Origin: Flavobacterium shii
Lineage (GTDB): Bacteria > Bacteroidota > Bacteroidia > Flavobacteriales > Flavobacteriaceae
NCBI RefSeq assembly: GCF_025847235.1
Contig: NZ_JAOZEW010000019.1
Coordinates: 60,641-124,640 of the forward strand
DNA: 64,000 nucleotides
Direction of reading: 5' to 3'
The translations under genes and the position numbers were made by a program. Numbering within the stretch: position 1 is the stretch's first letter; each line of letters starts with the position of its first letter. The notes under the pieces are model-generated. The model was not told the origin of the DNA and did not search any database. It saw only the letters and a program-made list of their open reading frames with translations. Shown one piece after another: positions 52,730 to 61,675 of the stretch.

Positions 52730-53437
52730 ATGAGTGCAACAAACATTACATCTTTATTAGCTAAAACAAAAGATTTTTCTTTAGAAGAAACATTGACTTT
52801 TTTGGCTAATGAATACAAAGACAAAGTAGTTTTCTCGACCTCATTTGGTCAGGAAGACCAGGTTATTACCGATTTTATTGCTAAAAATAATATCGCAATT
52901 ACCATTTTTACATTAGATACTGGAAGATTGTTTCAGGAAACATACGATGTTTTTCATAGAACATTAAAAAAGTATAAAAAACAAATCGAAGTTTATTTTC
53001 CAGAAGCAACAGCGGTAGAAAATTTATTAAAAGAAAAAGGACCGAATAGCTTTTATGATTCGGTAGAGAACAGAAAAGAATGCTGCTTTATCCGTAAAGT
53101 AGTTCCGTTAAGAAAAGCCTTGGCAGGAAATACAGTTTGGATAACAGGTTTAAGAGCCGAACAATCGGAAAACAGAAATGATTTACAATTGTTTGAATAC
53201 GATGCCAACTTCGAAATAATAAAATTCAATCCATTATTAAAATGGTCATTACAAGAAGTTGAGGATTATTTACAAGAACATAGTGTACCTCAGAACGCAT
53301 TACATAAAAAAGGATTTGTAAGTATAGGTTGTGCACCATGTACAAGAGCAATTTTGCCAGACGAAGATATTAGAGCCGGAAGATGGTGGTGGGAGTCAAG
53401 CCATAAAGAATGTGGTTTGCACGGAAGTAAAAAATAA
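52730..53437 (+). CDS. cysH: Assimilatory adenylylsulfate (APS) reductase
   Basis: Reduces APS to sulfite. It is 235 aa. Cys118-Cys119 (ENRKECCFIRKV) and Cys201/Cys204 (SIGCAPCTR) form the CC...CxxC set that binds a 4Fe-4S cluster in APS-type enzymes, and the catalytic Cys228 is in KECGLH. PAPS-type enzymes lack those four Cys, so APS is the likely substrate, in agreement with the absence of a CysC kinase in this cluster. The phosphate-binding FSTSFGQEDQ is near residue 35. It is 24 bp behind TauE and 55 bp before cysD. Confidence 0.94.
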   Translation: MSATNITSLLAKTKDFSLEETLTFLANEYKDKVVFSTSFGQEDQVITDFIAKNNIAITIFTLDTGRLFQETYDVFHRTLKKYKKQIEVYFPEATAVENLLKEKGPNSFYDSVENRKECCFIRKVVPLRKALAGNTVWITGLRAEQSENRNDLQLFEYDANFEIIKFNPLLKWSLQEVEDYLQEHSVPQNALHKKGFVSIGCAPCTRAILPDEDIRAGRWWWESSHKECGLHGSKK

Positions 53438-53492
53438 AAGTTAAATCGTTTATTCGGTTAAACGAATAAACAGACAATCAAATAAACAGATA

Positions 53493-54392
53493 ATGAGTTC
53501 AGTATTAAAAACAAATGCTTTAGAAAGCGAAGCGATATACATTTTTAGAGAAGTAATTTCTCAGTTTGATAAACCGGTTTTACTTTTTTCAGGAGGTAAA
53601 GATTCGATTACTTTAGTGCGTTTAGCACAAAAAGCATTCTTTCCTGCAAAAATACCTTTTCCGCTATTGCATGTTGATACAGGACATAACTTTCCTGAAA
53701 CAATAGAATTTAGAGATAAATTAGTTGCAGAGTTAGGATTAGAATTAATCGTGAGAAATGTTCAGGATGCTATCGATGAAGGAAAAGTTGTAGAGGAAAC
53801 TGGAAAATATTCTAGTAGAAACAGCTTACAGACAATTACACTTTTAGACGCTATCGAAGAATTTAAGTTTGATGCTTGTATTGGTGGAGCACGTAGAGAT
53901 GAAGAAAAAGCAAGAGCAAAAGAACGTATTTTTTCAGTTCGTGATGATTTCGGTCAATGGGATGAAAAAAATCAACGTCCAGAGTTATTTGATATACTAA
54001 ACGGAAAAATAGAAAATGGACAAAACGTACGTGTTTTTCCAATTTCTAACTGGACAGAACTAGATGTATGGAGTTATATCGAACAAGAAAAAATTGAAAT
54101 TCCATCTATTTATTTTTCACACAAACGTAAAGTTTTCTTGAGAGACGGATTAATATGGTCGCATTCAGAATTTGTTTATCAAGAAGAAGACGAACAAATT
54201 GAAGAAAGAATCGTTCGTTTTAGAACCGTTGGAGATATGACATGTACTGCAGCTGTTGATTCATATGCTGCAACAATTAAAGAAGTTGTGGGTGAAATTA
54301 GAACATCGACAATTTCTGAAAGAGGAGCCAGAATTGATGACAAACGTTCTGAAGCAGCAATGGAGAAAAGAAAACAACAAGGGTACTTTTAA
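53493..54392 (+). CDS. cysD: Sulfate adenylyltransferase subunit 2
   Basis: Forms APS from sulfate and ATP together with CysN. It is 299 aa. The PP-loop FSGGKDSITLVRLAQKAF starts near residue 33, LLHVDTGHNFPETIEFRD and FDACIGGARRDEEKARAKER are conserved, and FPISNWTELDVWSYI is the family motif. The end EAAMEKRKQQGYF is standard. It is in the sulfate operon and separated from cysN by a GC-rich inverted-repeat element of about 115 bp, in which transcription has to continue. Confidence 0.97.
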   Translation: MSSVLKTNALESEAIYIFREVISQFDKPVLLFSGGKDSITLVRLAQKAFFPAKIPFPLLHVDTGHNFPETIEFRDKLVAELGLELIVRNVQDAIDEGKVVEETGKYSSRNSLQTITLLDAIEEFKFDACIGGARRDEEKARAKERIFSVRDDFGQWDEKNQRPELFDILNGKIENGQNVRVFPISNWTELDVWSYIEQEKIEIPSIYFSHKRKVFLRDGLIWSHSEFVYQEEDEQIEERIVRFRTVGDMTCTAAVDSYAATIKEVVGEIRTSTISERGARIDDKRSEAAMEKRKQQGYF

Positions 54393-54393
54393 T

Positions 54394-54508
54394 CCCCACC
54401 CCAGCCCTCCCCGAAAGGGAGGGAGAAAAAGCGAACAAAAAAATAAGATTAATTTATAAAAGATAACAACTCGGCTCCCTCCCCTTCGGGGAGGGTCGGG
54501 GAGGGGAA
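54394..54508. repeat. GC-rich inverted-repeat element between cysD and cysN
   Basis: The left end CCCTCCCCGAAAGGGAGGGA (about 54406-54425) and the right end CTCCCTCCCCTTCGGGGAGG (about 54475-54494) are about 30-bp inverted copies of each other (roughly 28 of 32 match). Both contain a TTTC/TTCG-looped G-C stem. The 50 bp between them is plain AT-rich DNA. The element is strikingly GC-rich for this genome. A related one lies at 55763-55862. Confidence 0.7.
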
Positions 54509-54514
54509 AATAAT

Positions 54515-55759
54515 ATGGAAGTTTTAAAAATAGCAACAGCAGGAAGTGTAGATGATGGAAAGAGTACTTTAATCGGAAGATTATTGTACGATACAAAGTC
54601 ATTGACTACAGATAAAATAGAAGCAATAGAAAAAAGCAGCAAATTAAAAGGATACGATTACTTAGATTTTTCATTGGCAACTGACGGATTAGTAGCAGAA
54701 AGAGAACAAGGAATCACGATTGATGTAGCGCATATATATTTTTCGACAGCTAAAAAAAGTTATATCATTGCCGATACTCCGGGTCACGTAGAGTATACAC
54801 GTAACATGGTTACAGGAGCTTCGACTTCGCAAGTTTCAATCATCTTGATTGATGCTCGAAAAGGAGTAATCGAGCAAACGTACCGTCACTTTTTTATCAA
54901 TAATTTATTGAGAGTAAAAGAGGTAATTGTAGCGATTAATAAAATGGACTTAGTTGATTATTCTGAAGAAGTTTATAATAAAATCAAAGCCGATTTTCAG
55001 GCATTAAATGCCAAAAGTACTTTTAAGGAACAAAACGTAAGTTACATTCCGTTAAGTGCAATCAACGGTGGAAACGTAGTTGACAAATCAGAGAATATGA
55101 AATGGTACGACGGACAAACTGTTTTGGAACATTTAGAAGCTTTAGAGCCAACAGATGTTTTCGAAAAAGGAGAAGCACGTTTTCCAGTTCAAACAGTAAT
55201 TCGCCCAAAGACCGAAGAGTACCATGATTTTAGAGGATATGCTGGTAAATTATACGGAAACTCAATTAAAGTTGGAGATGCAGTAACAGTTTTACCTTCA
55301 TTAACAGAATCTAAAGTAAAGAACATTCACTTTTTTGATAAAACATTTGATGAAGCCGTTGCAGGTTCATCAATCACAATTGAATTAGAAAATGATATCA
55401 ATGTTACCAGAGGAGATATGATTGTAAAATCTACCGAACTTCCTAAAATAGAAAAAGATATCACGACAACAGTTTGTTGGATGGATTCTAAAAAGTTAGT
55501 TCCGGGAACAAAATATATCGTTCAGCATAATACAAACAGAGTTTTGGCAAAAGTAGAAAGTATCAAAAATACAATCGCAACCGATTATTCAGGTACAACA
55601 CCAGCAACTCAATTAGCAATAAACGAAATAGGTGAAGTAAGCATTAAATTAAGCAAGCCTTTATATTTTGATGCCTATAACGACAATAAATCAAACGGAG
55701 CTTTTATCCTGATTGATACCGCAACCAATACAACTGCAGGAGTAGGATTTATCAGGTAA
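54515..55759 (+). CDS. cysN: Sulfate adenylyltransferase subunit 1 (GTPase)
   Basis: A GTP-hydrolysing partner of CysD. It is 414 aa. The G-motifs are clear: GSVDDGKSTLIGRLLYDTKS (G1, about residues 9-28), REQGITIDVAHIYF (G2), DTPGHVEYTRNMVTGAS (G3), AINKMDLVDY (G4). The elongation-factor-like beta-barrel domains follow (HDFRGYAGKLYGNSIKVGD). There is no fused APS-kinase domain, as in CysNC, so PAPS is not made here, in agreement with the APS-type CysH. The start MEVLKIATAG lies at 54515 directly after the repeat element. Confidence 0.97.
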   Translation: MEVLKIATAGSVDDGKSTLIGRLLYDTKSLTTDKIEAIEKSSKLKGYDYLDFSLATDGLVAEREQGITIDVAHIYFSTAKKSYIIADTPGHVEYTRNMVTGASTSQVSIILIDARKGVIEQTYRHFFINNLLRVKEVIVAINKMDLVDYSEEVYNKIKADFQALNAKSTFKEQNVSYIPLSAINGGNVVDKSENMKWYDGQTVLEHLEALEPTDVFEKGEARFPVQTVIRPKTEEYHDFRGYAGKLYGNSIKVGDAVTVLPSLTESKVKNIHFFDKTFDEAVAGSSITIELENDINVTRGDMIVKSTELPKIEKDITTTVCWMDSKKLVPGTKYIVQHNTNRVLAKVESIKNTIATDYSGTTPATQLAINEIGEVSIKLSKPLYFDAYNDNKSNGAFILIDTATNTTAGVGFIR

Positions 55760-55762
55760 ATC

Positions 55763-55862
55763 CCCCTAACCCCCGAAGGGGGAATAATTAAGAGTCTAGT
55801 TAAAAAAAATAATAATTCTCCAGTTTTTACTCCTTCCCCTTCGGGGAGGGTTGGGGAGGGGA
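55763..55862. repeat. GC-rich inverted-repeat element between cysN and the sulfite reductase gene
   Basis: The left CCCCCTAACCCCCGAAGGGG (about 55761-55780) and right CCTTCCCCTTCGGGGAGGGT (about 55831-55850), followed by TGGGGAGGGG, are related in inverted orientation to each other and to the element at 54394-54508. The right end stops about 15 bp before the next start codon. Confidence 0.6.
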
Positions 55863-55877
55863 AAGCGAAAAAAACAA

Positions 55878-57968
55878 ATGGAAAGTTTTAGAACAGAAAT
55901 AGAAAATCCGATAGTTCAAAAAGAGATTATCGATTTAGAAAAAAAGATTCATTTATTCCGTGGAGGGAAAATTGATGATGAACGTTTTCGTAGTCTTCGT
56001 TTAGCACGTGGAATCTACGGACAACGTCAGGAAGGCGTTCAAATGATTCGTATTAAATTGCCATTTGGTAAAGTTACCAGCGAGCAATTAGTACGTATTA
56101 CTAAAGTTTCTGATGAATATTCTACAGGACGTTTGCATATTACAACACGTCAGGACATTCAGATACACTATGTAAGTTTAGACAGAACTCCAGAACTTTG
56201 GGCTAATCTAGCCAAGGATGATGTTACCTTGCGTGAAGCTTGTGGTAACACCGTTCGTAATATTACTGCAAGCGAATTAGCAGGTGTAGATGTAAACGAA
56301 CCATTTGATGTTTCGCCATACGCACATGGCTTGTTCCAATACTTATTAAGAAACCCTATTTGTCAGGAAATGGGACGTAAATTTAAAATTTCGTTCTCAT
56401 CATCAGATGAAGATACTGCTTTGAGTTATTTGCACGATTTAGGATTTATTCCAAAAATTGTAGATGGCGTTCGTGGATTTAAAATCATGTTAGGTGGAGG
56501 ATTAGGTTCGCAACCAGCACATGCCGAATTACTTTCGGAATTTGTACCAGCTAACCAAATTATCCCAACGGCAGAAGGTGTGATTCGTATTTTTGACAGA
56601 TACGGAGAACGTGCAAAAAGAATGAAAGCGCGTATGAAATTTTTAATCAAAGAAATAGGAAGAGATACTTTCCTTGATTTGGTTGAACAAGAGAAAAAAG
56701 CAATTGCTTTTGAAACATACGAAATAGATACAACAGCTTTTGATGCACCGATTCCAGAACCATTATTAACCGTTCCATCGGTTACTATCGAAGATACATC
56801 GGCTTATGAAGCTTGGAAAAAATCAAACGTAATTGCTCAGAAACAAGATGGATATTACGCTATCGGAATCAAAGTATTACTAGGAGATTTTTATACAGAT
56901 AAAGCTAGAATATTAGCAGACTTGATTAAGAATTATGCAGCAAACGAATTGCGTTTTTCATTACGTCAGAACATTGTAATACGCCACGTAAAAGAAGAAA
57001 ATTTGCCTTTCTTTTATCAGGAATTAGCAAAGTTAGGATTCGTGAATTTAGGATACAATTCTACAGCCGATATTACAGCTTGTCCAGGAACAGATACTTG
57101 TAACCTAGGAATTGCAAGTAGTACAGGAATTGCCGAAGAATTAGAAAAAGTATTAAATGCCGAATATCCACAATACAGCAATAACCAAGAAATCGAAATA
57201 AAAATTAGTGGTTGTATGAATGCTTGTGGGCAACACAATATGTCAGCAATCGGATTTCAGGGAATGTCAATTAACTCAGGAAAATTAGTAGCACCAGCGT
57301 TACAAGTTTTATTAGGAGGAGGAAGATTAGGAAACGGTTCAGGTCGTTTTGCCGATAAAGTAATCAAAATTCCAAGTCGTAGAGGACCAGATGCATTACG
57401 TACTATCTTAAACGATTTTGATGCTAATGCAAACGGACAAAAATTCCTTAATTATTACGATGCAAAAGGAGAGAAATATTTCTATGAAATTTTAAAACCT
57501 TTCGCTGATGTTACCAATTTAACCGAAGCTGATTTTGTAGATTGGGGTAATGCCGACAATTACGTAAAAGCAGTTGGAGTAGGAGAATGTGCTGGAGTTG
57601 TTATCGATTTAGTTGCTACTTTATTATTAGAAGCAAAAGATAAATTAACGTTCGCACAAGAATCATTCGACGAAAATAAATGGTCAGATGCTATTTACCA
57701 TGCTTACGCAGGATTTGTAAATGGAGCTAAAGCATTATTACTTTCAGAAGATGAAAAAACAAATAATCACGCAGGAATTGTTGATTTGTTTGATACTGTT
57801 TTTGTAGCAACATCTAAAATAGAATTGCCAACAACATTTAAAGAATTAGTTTACCAAATTAATAAAGTAGAACCTTCAGAAGCATTTGCAAAACAATACA
57901 TCCAAGAAGGGATTGCTTTTTTTGATACCATCGAAAAATATAGAGCCAAAGATTTAGCTAATGCTTAA
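55878..57968 (+). CDS. Sulfite reductase (siroheme, ferredoxin-type) with a C-terminal HEPN-like domain
   Basis: Reduces sulfite to sulfide. It is 696 aa. Residues about 1-545 are the siroheme/4Fe-4S nitrite/sulfite reductase fold: RLARGIYGQRQEGVQMIRIK, TTRQDIQIHYV, and the cluster Cys in ACPGTDTCNLG (about 396-406) and SGCMNACGQHN (about 445-455). The last about 130 residues are not part of that fold; FDENKWSDAIYHAYAGFVNG and ALLLSEDEKTNNHAGIVDLF look like a HEPN helical domain. There is no CysJ flavoprotein nearby, whereas siroheme genes and a ferredoxin-NADP reductase follow, so ferredoxin is the likely donor. Start 55878 is the first ATG; an upstream TTG falls in the repeat. It overlaps cobA by 8 bases. 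Confidence 0.92.
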   Translation: MESFRTEIENPIVQKEIIDLEKKIHLFRGGKIDDERFRSLRLARGIYGQRQEGVQMIRIKLPFGKVTSEQLVRITKVSDEYSTGRLHITTRQDIQIHYVSLDRTPELWANLAKDDVTLREACGNTVRNITASELAGVDVNEPFDVSPYAHGLFQYLLRNPICQEMGRKFKISFSSSDEDTALSYLHDLGFIPKIVDGVRGFKIMLGGGLGSQPAHAELLSEFVPANQIIPTAEGVIRIFDRYGERAKRMKARMKFLIKEIGRDTFLDLVEQEKKAIAFETYEIDTTAFDAPIPEPLLTVPSVTIEDTSAYEAWKKSNVIAQKQDGYYAIGIKVLLGDFYTDKARILADLIKNYAANELRFSLRQNIVIRHVKEENLPFFYQELAKLGFVNLGYNSTADITACPGTDTCNLGIASSTGIAEELEKVLNAEYPQYSNNQEIEIKISGCMNACGQHNMSAIGFQGMSINSGKLVAPALQVLLGGGRLGNGSGRFADKVIKIPSRRGPDALRTILNDFDANANGQKFLNYYDAKGEKYFYEILKPFADVTNLTEADFVDWGNADNYVKAVGVGECAGVVIDLVATLLLEAKDKLTFAQESFDENKWSDAIYHAYAGFVNGAKALLLSEDEKTNNHAGIVDLFDTVFVATSKIELPTTFKELVYQINKVEPSEAFAKQYIQEGIAFFDTIEKYRAKDLANA

Positions 57969-58737
57969 TATAATAAAACCCAAAGTAACTTTAGTCGGAG
58001 CAGGTCCGGGAGATCCGGATTTGATGACATTAAAAGGTGTAAAAGCACTTGCAGAAGCAAATGTGGTTTTGTACGATGCTTTGGCAAATGATGAAATTTT
58101 AGAATATGCGCCTAAAAATGCAATCCGAATTTTTGTTGGCAAGCGAATCGGAAATCATGCTTATACACAAGACCAGATAAATCAATTAATAGTTGATAAC
58201 GCATTAACTTACGGGAATGTAGTACGACTAAAAGGTGGAGACCCATTCGTGTTTGGTCGCGGCGGCGAAGAGATAGAATACGTAGAGAGTTTCGGAATTC
58301 CTACTTTTGTAGTACCCGGAATCTCATCGGTAATTGCAGTTCCGGCTTATCAGGGAATTTCGATAACCAAAAGAGGAGTTTCCGAGAGTTTTTGGGCAAT
58401 CACGGGAACAACATCAGACAGAAAATTATCATCGGATGTTGCTCTTGCAGCAAAATCTTCTGCAACAGTAGTAATCTTAATGGGAATGAGTAAACTATCA
58501 CAAATAGTTGCTTTGTTCCAGAAAGAATCAAAAGGAGAAATCCCGATTGCGATTATTCAAAACGGAACAACTCCAGATGAAAAAGTAGGAGTAGGAACGA
58601 TAAATACAATCCAGGAAATTGCTGCAGAAAAAAAACTAGGCTCACCAGCTATTATAATAATTGGAGAAGTAGTTGGAGAAAGTACCAAACTAAAAGGATT
58701 TTACGAAGAATTTGTATCGAATAAAATAAGGCTGTAA
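57961..58737 (+). CDS. cobA: Uroporphyrinogen-III C-methyltransferase
   Basis: Makes precorrin-2 from uroporphyrinogen III with two SAM, the branch to siroheme. It is 258 aa. The tetrapyrrole methylase motifs are VTLVGAGPGDPDLMTLKGVK (about 9-28), VVRLKGGDPFVFGRGGEEIE (about 83-102), and VVPGISSVIAVPAYQGISIT. The start overlaps the sulfite reductase by 8 bases and its stop overlaps the next start by one base, so translation is coupled. Siroheme is the cofactor of the upstream reductase. Confidence 0.96.
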   Translation: MLNIIKPKVTLVGAGPGDPDLMTLKGVKALAEANVVLYDALANDEILEYAPKNAIRIFVGKRIGNHAYTQDQINQLIVDNALTYGNVVRLKGGDPFVFGRGGEEIEYVESFGIPTFVVPGISSVIAVPAYQGISITKRGVSESFWAITGTTSDRKLSSDVALAAKSSATVVILMGMSKLSQIVALFQKESKGEIPIAIIQNGTTPDEKVGVGTINTIQEIAAEKKLGSPAIIIIGEVVGESTKLKGFYEEFVSNKIRL

Positions 58738-59315
58738 TGGAAAGAAACGAATTGTATCCCATTTTTTTAAAACTACATAAACTTAATGTACTTATTGTAG
58801 GTGGTGGAAATGTGGGATTAGAGAAGCTTTCCTTTTTATTAAAATCAAGTCCAAATGCCAATGTTGAGGTTGTTGCAACGACTTTTTTACCAGAGATCGA
58901 AATCTTGGCAGAGAAGTATAATCTAACATTAACAAAGGCAAAGTTCAAAAAGAAAATGCTTAAAAGAAGGCATATGGTTATTGCCTGTACAGACGATTTA
59001 TTGGTTAACAAAAGGATATATGATTTATCTACAGAAAGATATCTTATATGTAATATTGCCGATACGCCCGAATTATGTGACTATTACTTAGGCGGAATCG
59101 TAACCAAAGGGAATGTGAAAATTGCCATTTCGACAAATGGAAAATCACCAACAACAGCCAAAAGGTTGCGTGAGTTTTTTGAAGAGATAATTCCAGATGA
59201 TATAAATCAGATGGTAGAAAACCTTAACGAGTATCGAAAAACCCTGAAAGGGAACTTTGAAGATAAGGTAAAAAAAATGAATGAGATTACCGCTTCATTA
59301 AAAAACACACAATAA
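58737..59315 (+). CDS. Precorrin-2 dehydrogenase / sirohydrochlorin ferrochelatase-like protein
   Basis: Oxidises precorrin-2 to sirohydrochlorin and probably inserts iron, corresponding to the N-terminal part of CysG. It is 192 aa. NVLIVGGGNVGLEKLSFLL (about residues 16-34) is the NAD-binding motif, and ICNIADTPELCDYYLGGIV and VKIAISTNGKSPTTAKRLRE are family segments. It overlaps cobA by one base (TAATG), so the two halves of CysG are separate genes here. Confidence 0.94.
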   Translation: MERNELYPIFLKLHKLNVLIVGGGNVGLEKLSFLLKSSPNANVEVVATTFLPEIEILAEKYNLTLTKAKFKKKMLKRRHMVIACTDDLLVNKRIYDLSTERYLICNIADTPELCDYYLGGIVTKGNVKIAISTNGKSPTTAKRLREFFEEIIPDDINQMVENLNEYRKTLKGNFEDKVKKMNEITASLKNTQ

Positions 59316-59418
59316 ATTTTTTTGAGCAAAGAAAGAAATGAATGATAAAAATCATTGAAAATAGTGTAAATTATTTGTTTCTTTGTATTTATTAAGAATG
59401 ATTATAAACAACAATAAG

Positions 59419-60471
59419 ATGATTAAAACAGACATACTTATAATAGGAGCTGGTCCAACTGGTTTATTTGCCGTTTTTGAGGCAGGATTATTAAAATTAA
59501 AATGCCATATATTAGATGCTTTACCTCAAGCAGGAGGGCAACTTTCAGAATTATATCCAAAGAAACCTATCTATGATATTCCTGGATTTCCAGAAGTTTT
59601 AGCAGGAGATTTAATTGATAATCTACAAGAGCAAATTAAGCAATTTGAGCCAGGTTATACATTAGGAGAACGTGCTGAGACAATCGAAAAACAAGAAGAC
59701 GGAACTTTTATCGTAACCTCTAATAAAGGAACTAGATTTCACGCACCAGTAATTGCTATTGCAGGGGGATTGGGAAGTTTTGAACCACGTAAGCCACTTA
59801 TTGAAGATATCGAGTTTTATGAAAATAAAGGAGTAAAATACTTCATCAAGAATCCAGAAAAATTCAGAGACAAAAGAGTTGTAATTGCAGGAGGAGGAGA
59901 TTCAGCTTTAGACTGGAGTATATTCCTTGCAAATATAGCTTCAGAAGTAACTTTAATTCACCGCAGAAACGAATTTAGAGGAGCACTTGATTCTGTTGAA
60001 AAAGTACAAGAATTAAAAACATCTGGAAAAATTAAATTAATCACACCAGCAGAAGTAATCGGAATCAACGGTGCAGAGCATATCGAATCCCTTGTTATCG
60101 AAGAAAACGGAGCACACCGAACTATCGAAACCGATTATTTTATTCCACTTTTCGGATTAACTCCAAAATTAGGTCCAATCGGAGACTGGGGATTAGAAAT
60201 CGAGAAAAATGCCATTAAAGTAAACAATGCATTAGATTACCAAACTAATATTCCGGGAATCTTTGCCATTGGAGACGTTAATACCTACCCAGGAAAATTA
60301 AAATTGATTCTTTGCGGATTCCATGAAGCAACACTTATGTGTCAAGCGGCATACCAAATCATCAATCCAGGTAAAAAATACGTACTTAAATATACAACCG
60401 TTTCAGGTGTAGACGGATTTGACGGAACTCGTAAAGAAGCCCCAAAAGCAGTTGTTAAGGCAATTGTTTAA
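59419..60471 (+). CDS. Ferredoxin-NADP reductase (thioredoxin reductase-like)
   Basis: A 350-aa FAD/NADPH enzyme. FAD-binding ILIIGAGPTGLFAVFEAGL (about 6-24), QAGGQLSELYPKKPIYDIPG, NADPH-binding VVIAGGGDSALDWSIFLA (about 155-172) and the late FAD motif IFAIGDVNTYPGKLKL are present. The active-site CxxC of thioredoxin reductases is absent, which marks the YumC-type ferredoxin/flavodoxin reductase. It probably feeds electrons through ferredoxin to the sulfite reductase. Start 59419 (MIKTDILIIGAG) fits the family; ATG 59398 is an alternative. A box TTG - 20 nt - TTTCTTTG lies just upstream, so it may also have its own promoter. Confidence 0.92.
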   Translation: MIKTDILIIGAGPTGLFAVFEAGLLKLKCHILDALPQAGGQLSELYPKKPIYDIPGFPEVLAGDLIDNLQEQIKQFEPGYTLGERAETIEKQEDGTFIVTSNKGTRFHAPVIAIAGGLGSFEPRKPLIEDIEFYENKGVKYFIKNPEKFRDKRVVIAGGGDSALDWSIFLANIASEVTLIHRRNEFRGALDSVEKVQELKTSGKIKLITPAEVIGINGAEHIESLVIEENGAHRTIETDYFIPLFGLTPKLGPIGDWGLEIEKNAIKVNNALDYQTNIPGIFAIGDVNTYPGKLKLILCGFHEATLMCQAAYQIINPGKKYVLKYTTVSGVDGFDGTRKEAPKAVVKAIV

Positions 60472-60858
60472 TTTTTAAGGTGTAAGAAGCTAAGTTTCTA
60501 AGAAACTAAGATTTTATATATAAAGCTCAAACTATAAATGGTTTGGGCTTTTTTTTGTTTATAATATATCAATCCCAGCGGGATATCATATTTATAGAAT
60601 TAAAAATATTTGTTGGCAGAAACCCCATCGGGGTGACATATCAATATAACGATAAAATTAAAATATCGCTCTGCTGGAGCTTTTAATAACAACATTATCT
60701 ATAGTTTTAATCTTAGAACCTCAGTATCTTAGCGACTAATGAACTTAAAAAAAAACAACCTTTTTTTGTTACTAATTCGACTTTTACAAACTAAAATTCA
60801 AGAAGCGTTATTCATACCTTTATTGAGTAAAAAAGATTTAAAATAGTAAAAGGCATAA
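60472..60858. repeat. 387-bp gap with dispersed repeats
   Basis: After the terminator come AATCCCAGCGGGAT (about 60571), AAACCCCATCGGGGTGACAT (about 60621), ATCGCTCTGCTGGAGCTTTT (about 60664) and CTTAG-type words (ATCTTAGAACCTCAGTATCT near 60710, TAAGTTTCTAAGAAACTAAG near 60491). The same or similar words reappear at 61869-62080. No gene is seen here. Confidence 0.6.
60523..60558 (+). terminator. Terminator after the ferredoxin-NADP reductase
   Basis: AAGCTCAAAC (60523-60532) pairs with GTTTGGGCTT (60541-60550), 10 bp, loop of 8 nt, then a T run. It marks the end of the cys operon. Confidence 0.8.
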
Positions 60859-61668
60859 ATGAAAAACAAGATAATTATATTGTTAATTTCCTGCAGTTTC
60901 TTAGTAAGTTGTAAAGAATCAAAAAAAGATATTATTACAGTAAAACAAAAAGAAATAAGTGCCAAAAAAAGCTTGCCTCGCCTCATCGATGATCCGAAAC
61001 TTGAGGATGAAAAGGTTCTTATTTATGCCGGAGATAGTAATGATTCTTTTGTTATTTCTAAAAATAAATTGAATAAAATTGAGCAACTTTTTCCTGTATT
61101 CAAAGCAGAACTTCCCTTAAATCCAAATGATTCATACAAAGGGAATGAATGGAAGAATTATATAAATCAGGATGGAAAAGAGGAAACTATTACATTTGGG
61201 AGTGAATCAGATAGAGATCGTTTTTGTTTAATTTATGCTTATTATCTTAAACAAAAAAATGGGGAAGAAAAATTTAGACTAGAAAGAGAAAAACTAATTC
61301 AAATGTACCGAGCAGTAAACGAACTTTACGGGGGATTGAATTATGGAGGAACATATTTTGGACATCAATTTGAAAGGCTAAATGCAGATGCGGAATATTC
61401 TATTTATCGATTATCACTTGACAAAGAATATTATGATAAGAAGTATGATTTTCAGAAACAGAAAAAACTATATATACAATCCTTAGCCCAATATGTTGCG
61501 GACGAAGAAAGTCAGGATCCCTATCAAGATAATTCAACAGATGGGAAACAAAAGAGTGCAGAAAGAGCAAAAAGGCTTCAAGAAAAAATAGATATTTTGC
61601 AAAAACTAATAACAAACTATTTCTATTTAAACGAAGTGCAGAAATTTGAAATGAACTATTATAAGTAA
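60859..61668 (+). CDS. Putative lipoprotein of unknown function
   Basis: A 269-aa protein with a lipoprotein signal MKNKIIILLISCSFLVSCKE (lipobox Cys about residue 18). The mature part is Lys/Glu/Tyr-rich with likely helices (KLIQMYRAVNELYGGLNYGG, QSAERAKRLQEKIDILQKLI). No family recognised. It lies between repeat-rich gaps, downstream of the cys operon terminator and 7 bp before a small antitoxin-like ORF. Nothing connects it to sulfur metabolism. Confidence 0.72.
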   Translation: MKNKIIILLISCSFLVSCKESKKDIITVKQKEISAKKSLPRLIDDPKLEDEKVLIYAGDSNDSFVISKNKLNKIEQLFPVFKAELPLNPNDSYKGNEWKNYINQDGKEETITFGSESDRDRFCLIYAYYLKQKNGEEKFRLEREKLIQMYRAVNELYGGLNYGGTYFGHQFERLNADAEYSIYRLSLDKEYYDKKYDFQKQKKLYIQSLAQYVADEESQDPYQDNSTDGKQKSAERAKRLQEKIDILQKLITNYFYLNEVQKFEMNYYK

Positions 61669-61675
61669 AACAGTT

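Noticed and set aside
54261..54642. Minus-strand ORFs across the cysD-cysN gap
   Set aside because: They exist only because the GC-rich inverted repeat is stop-free on the opposite strand.
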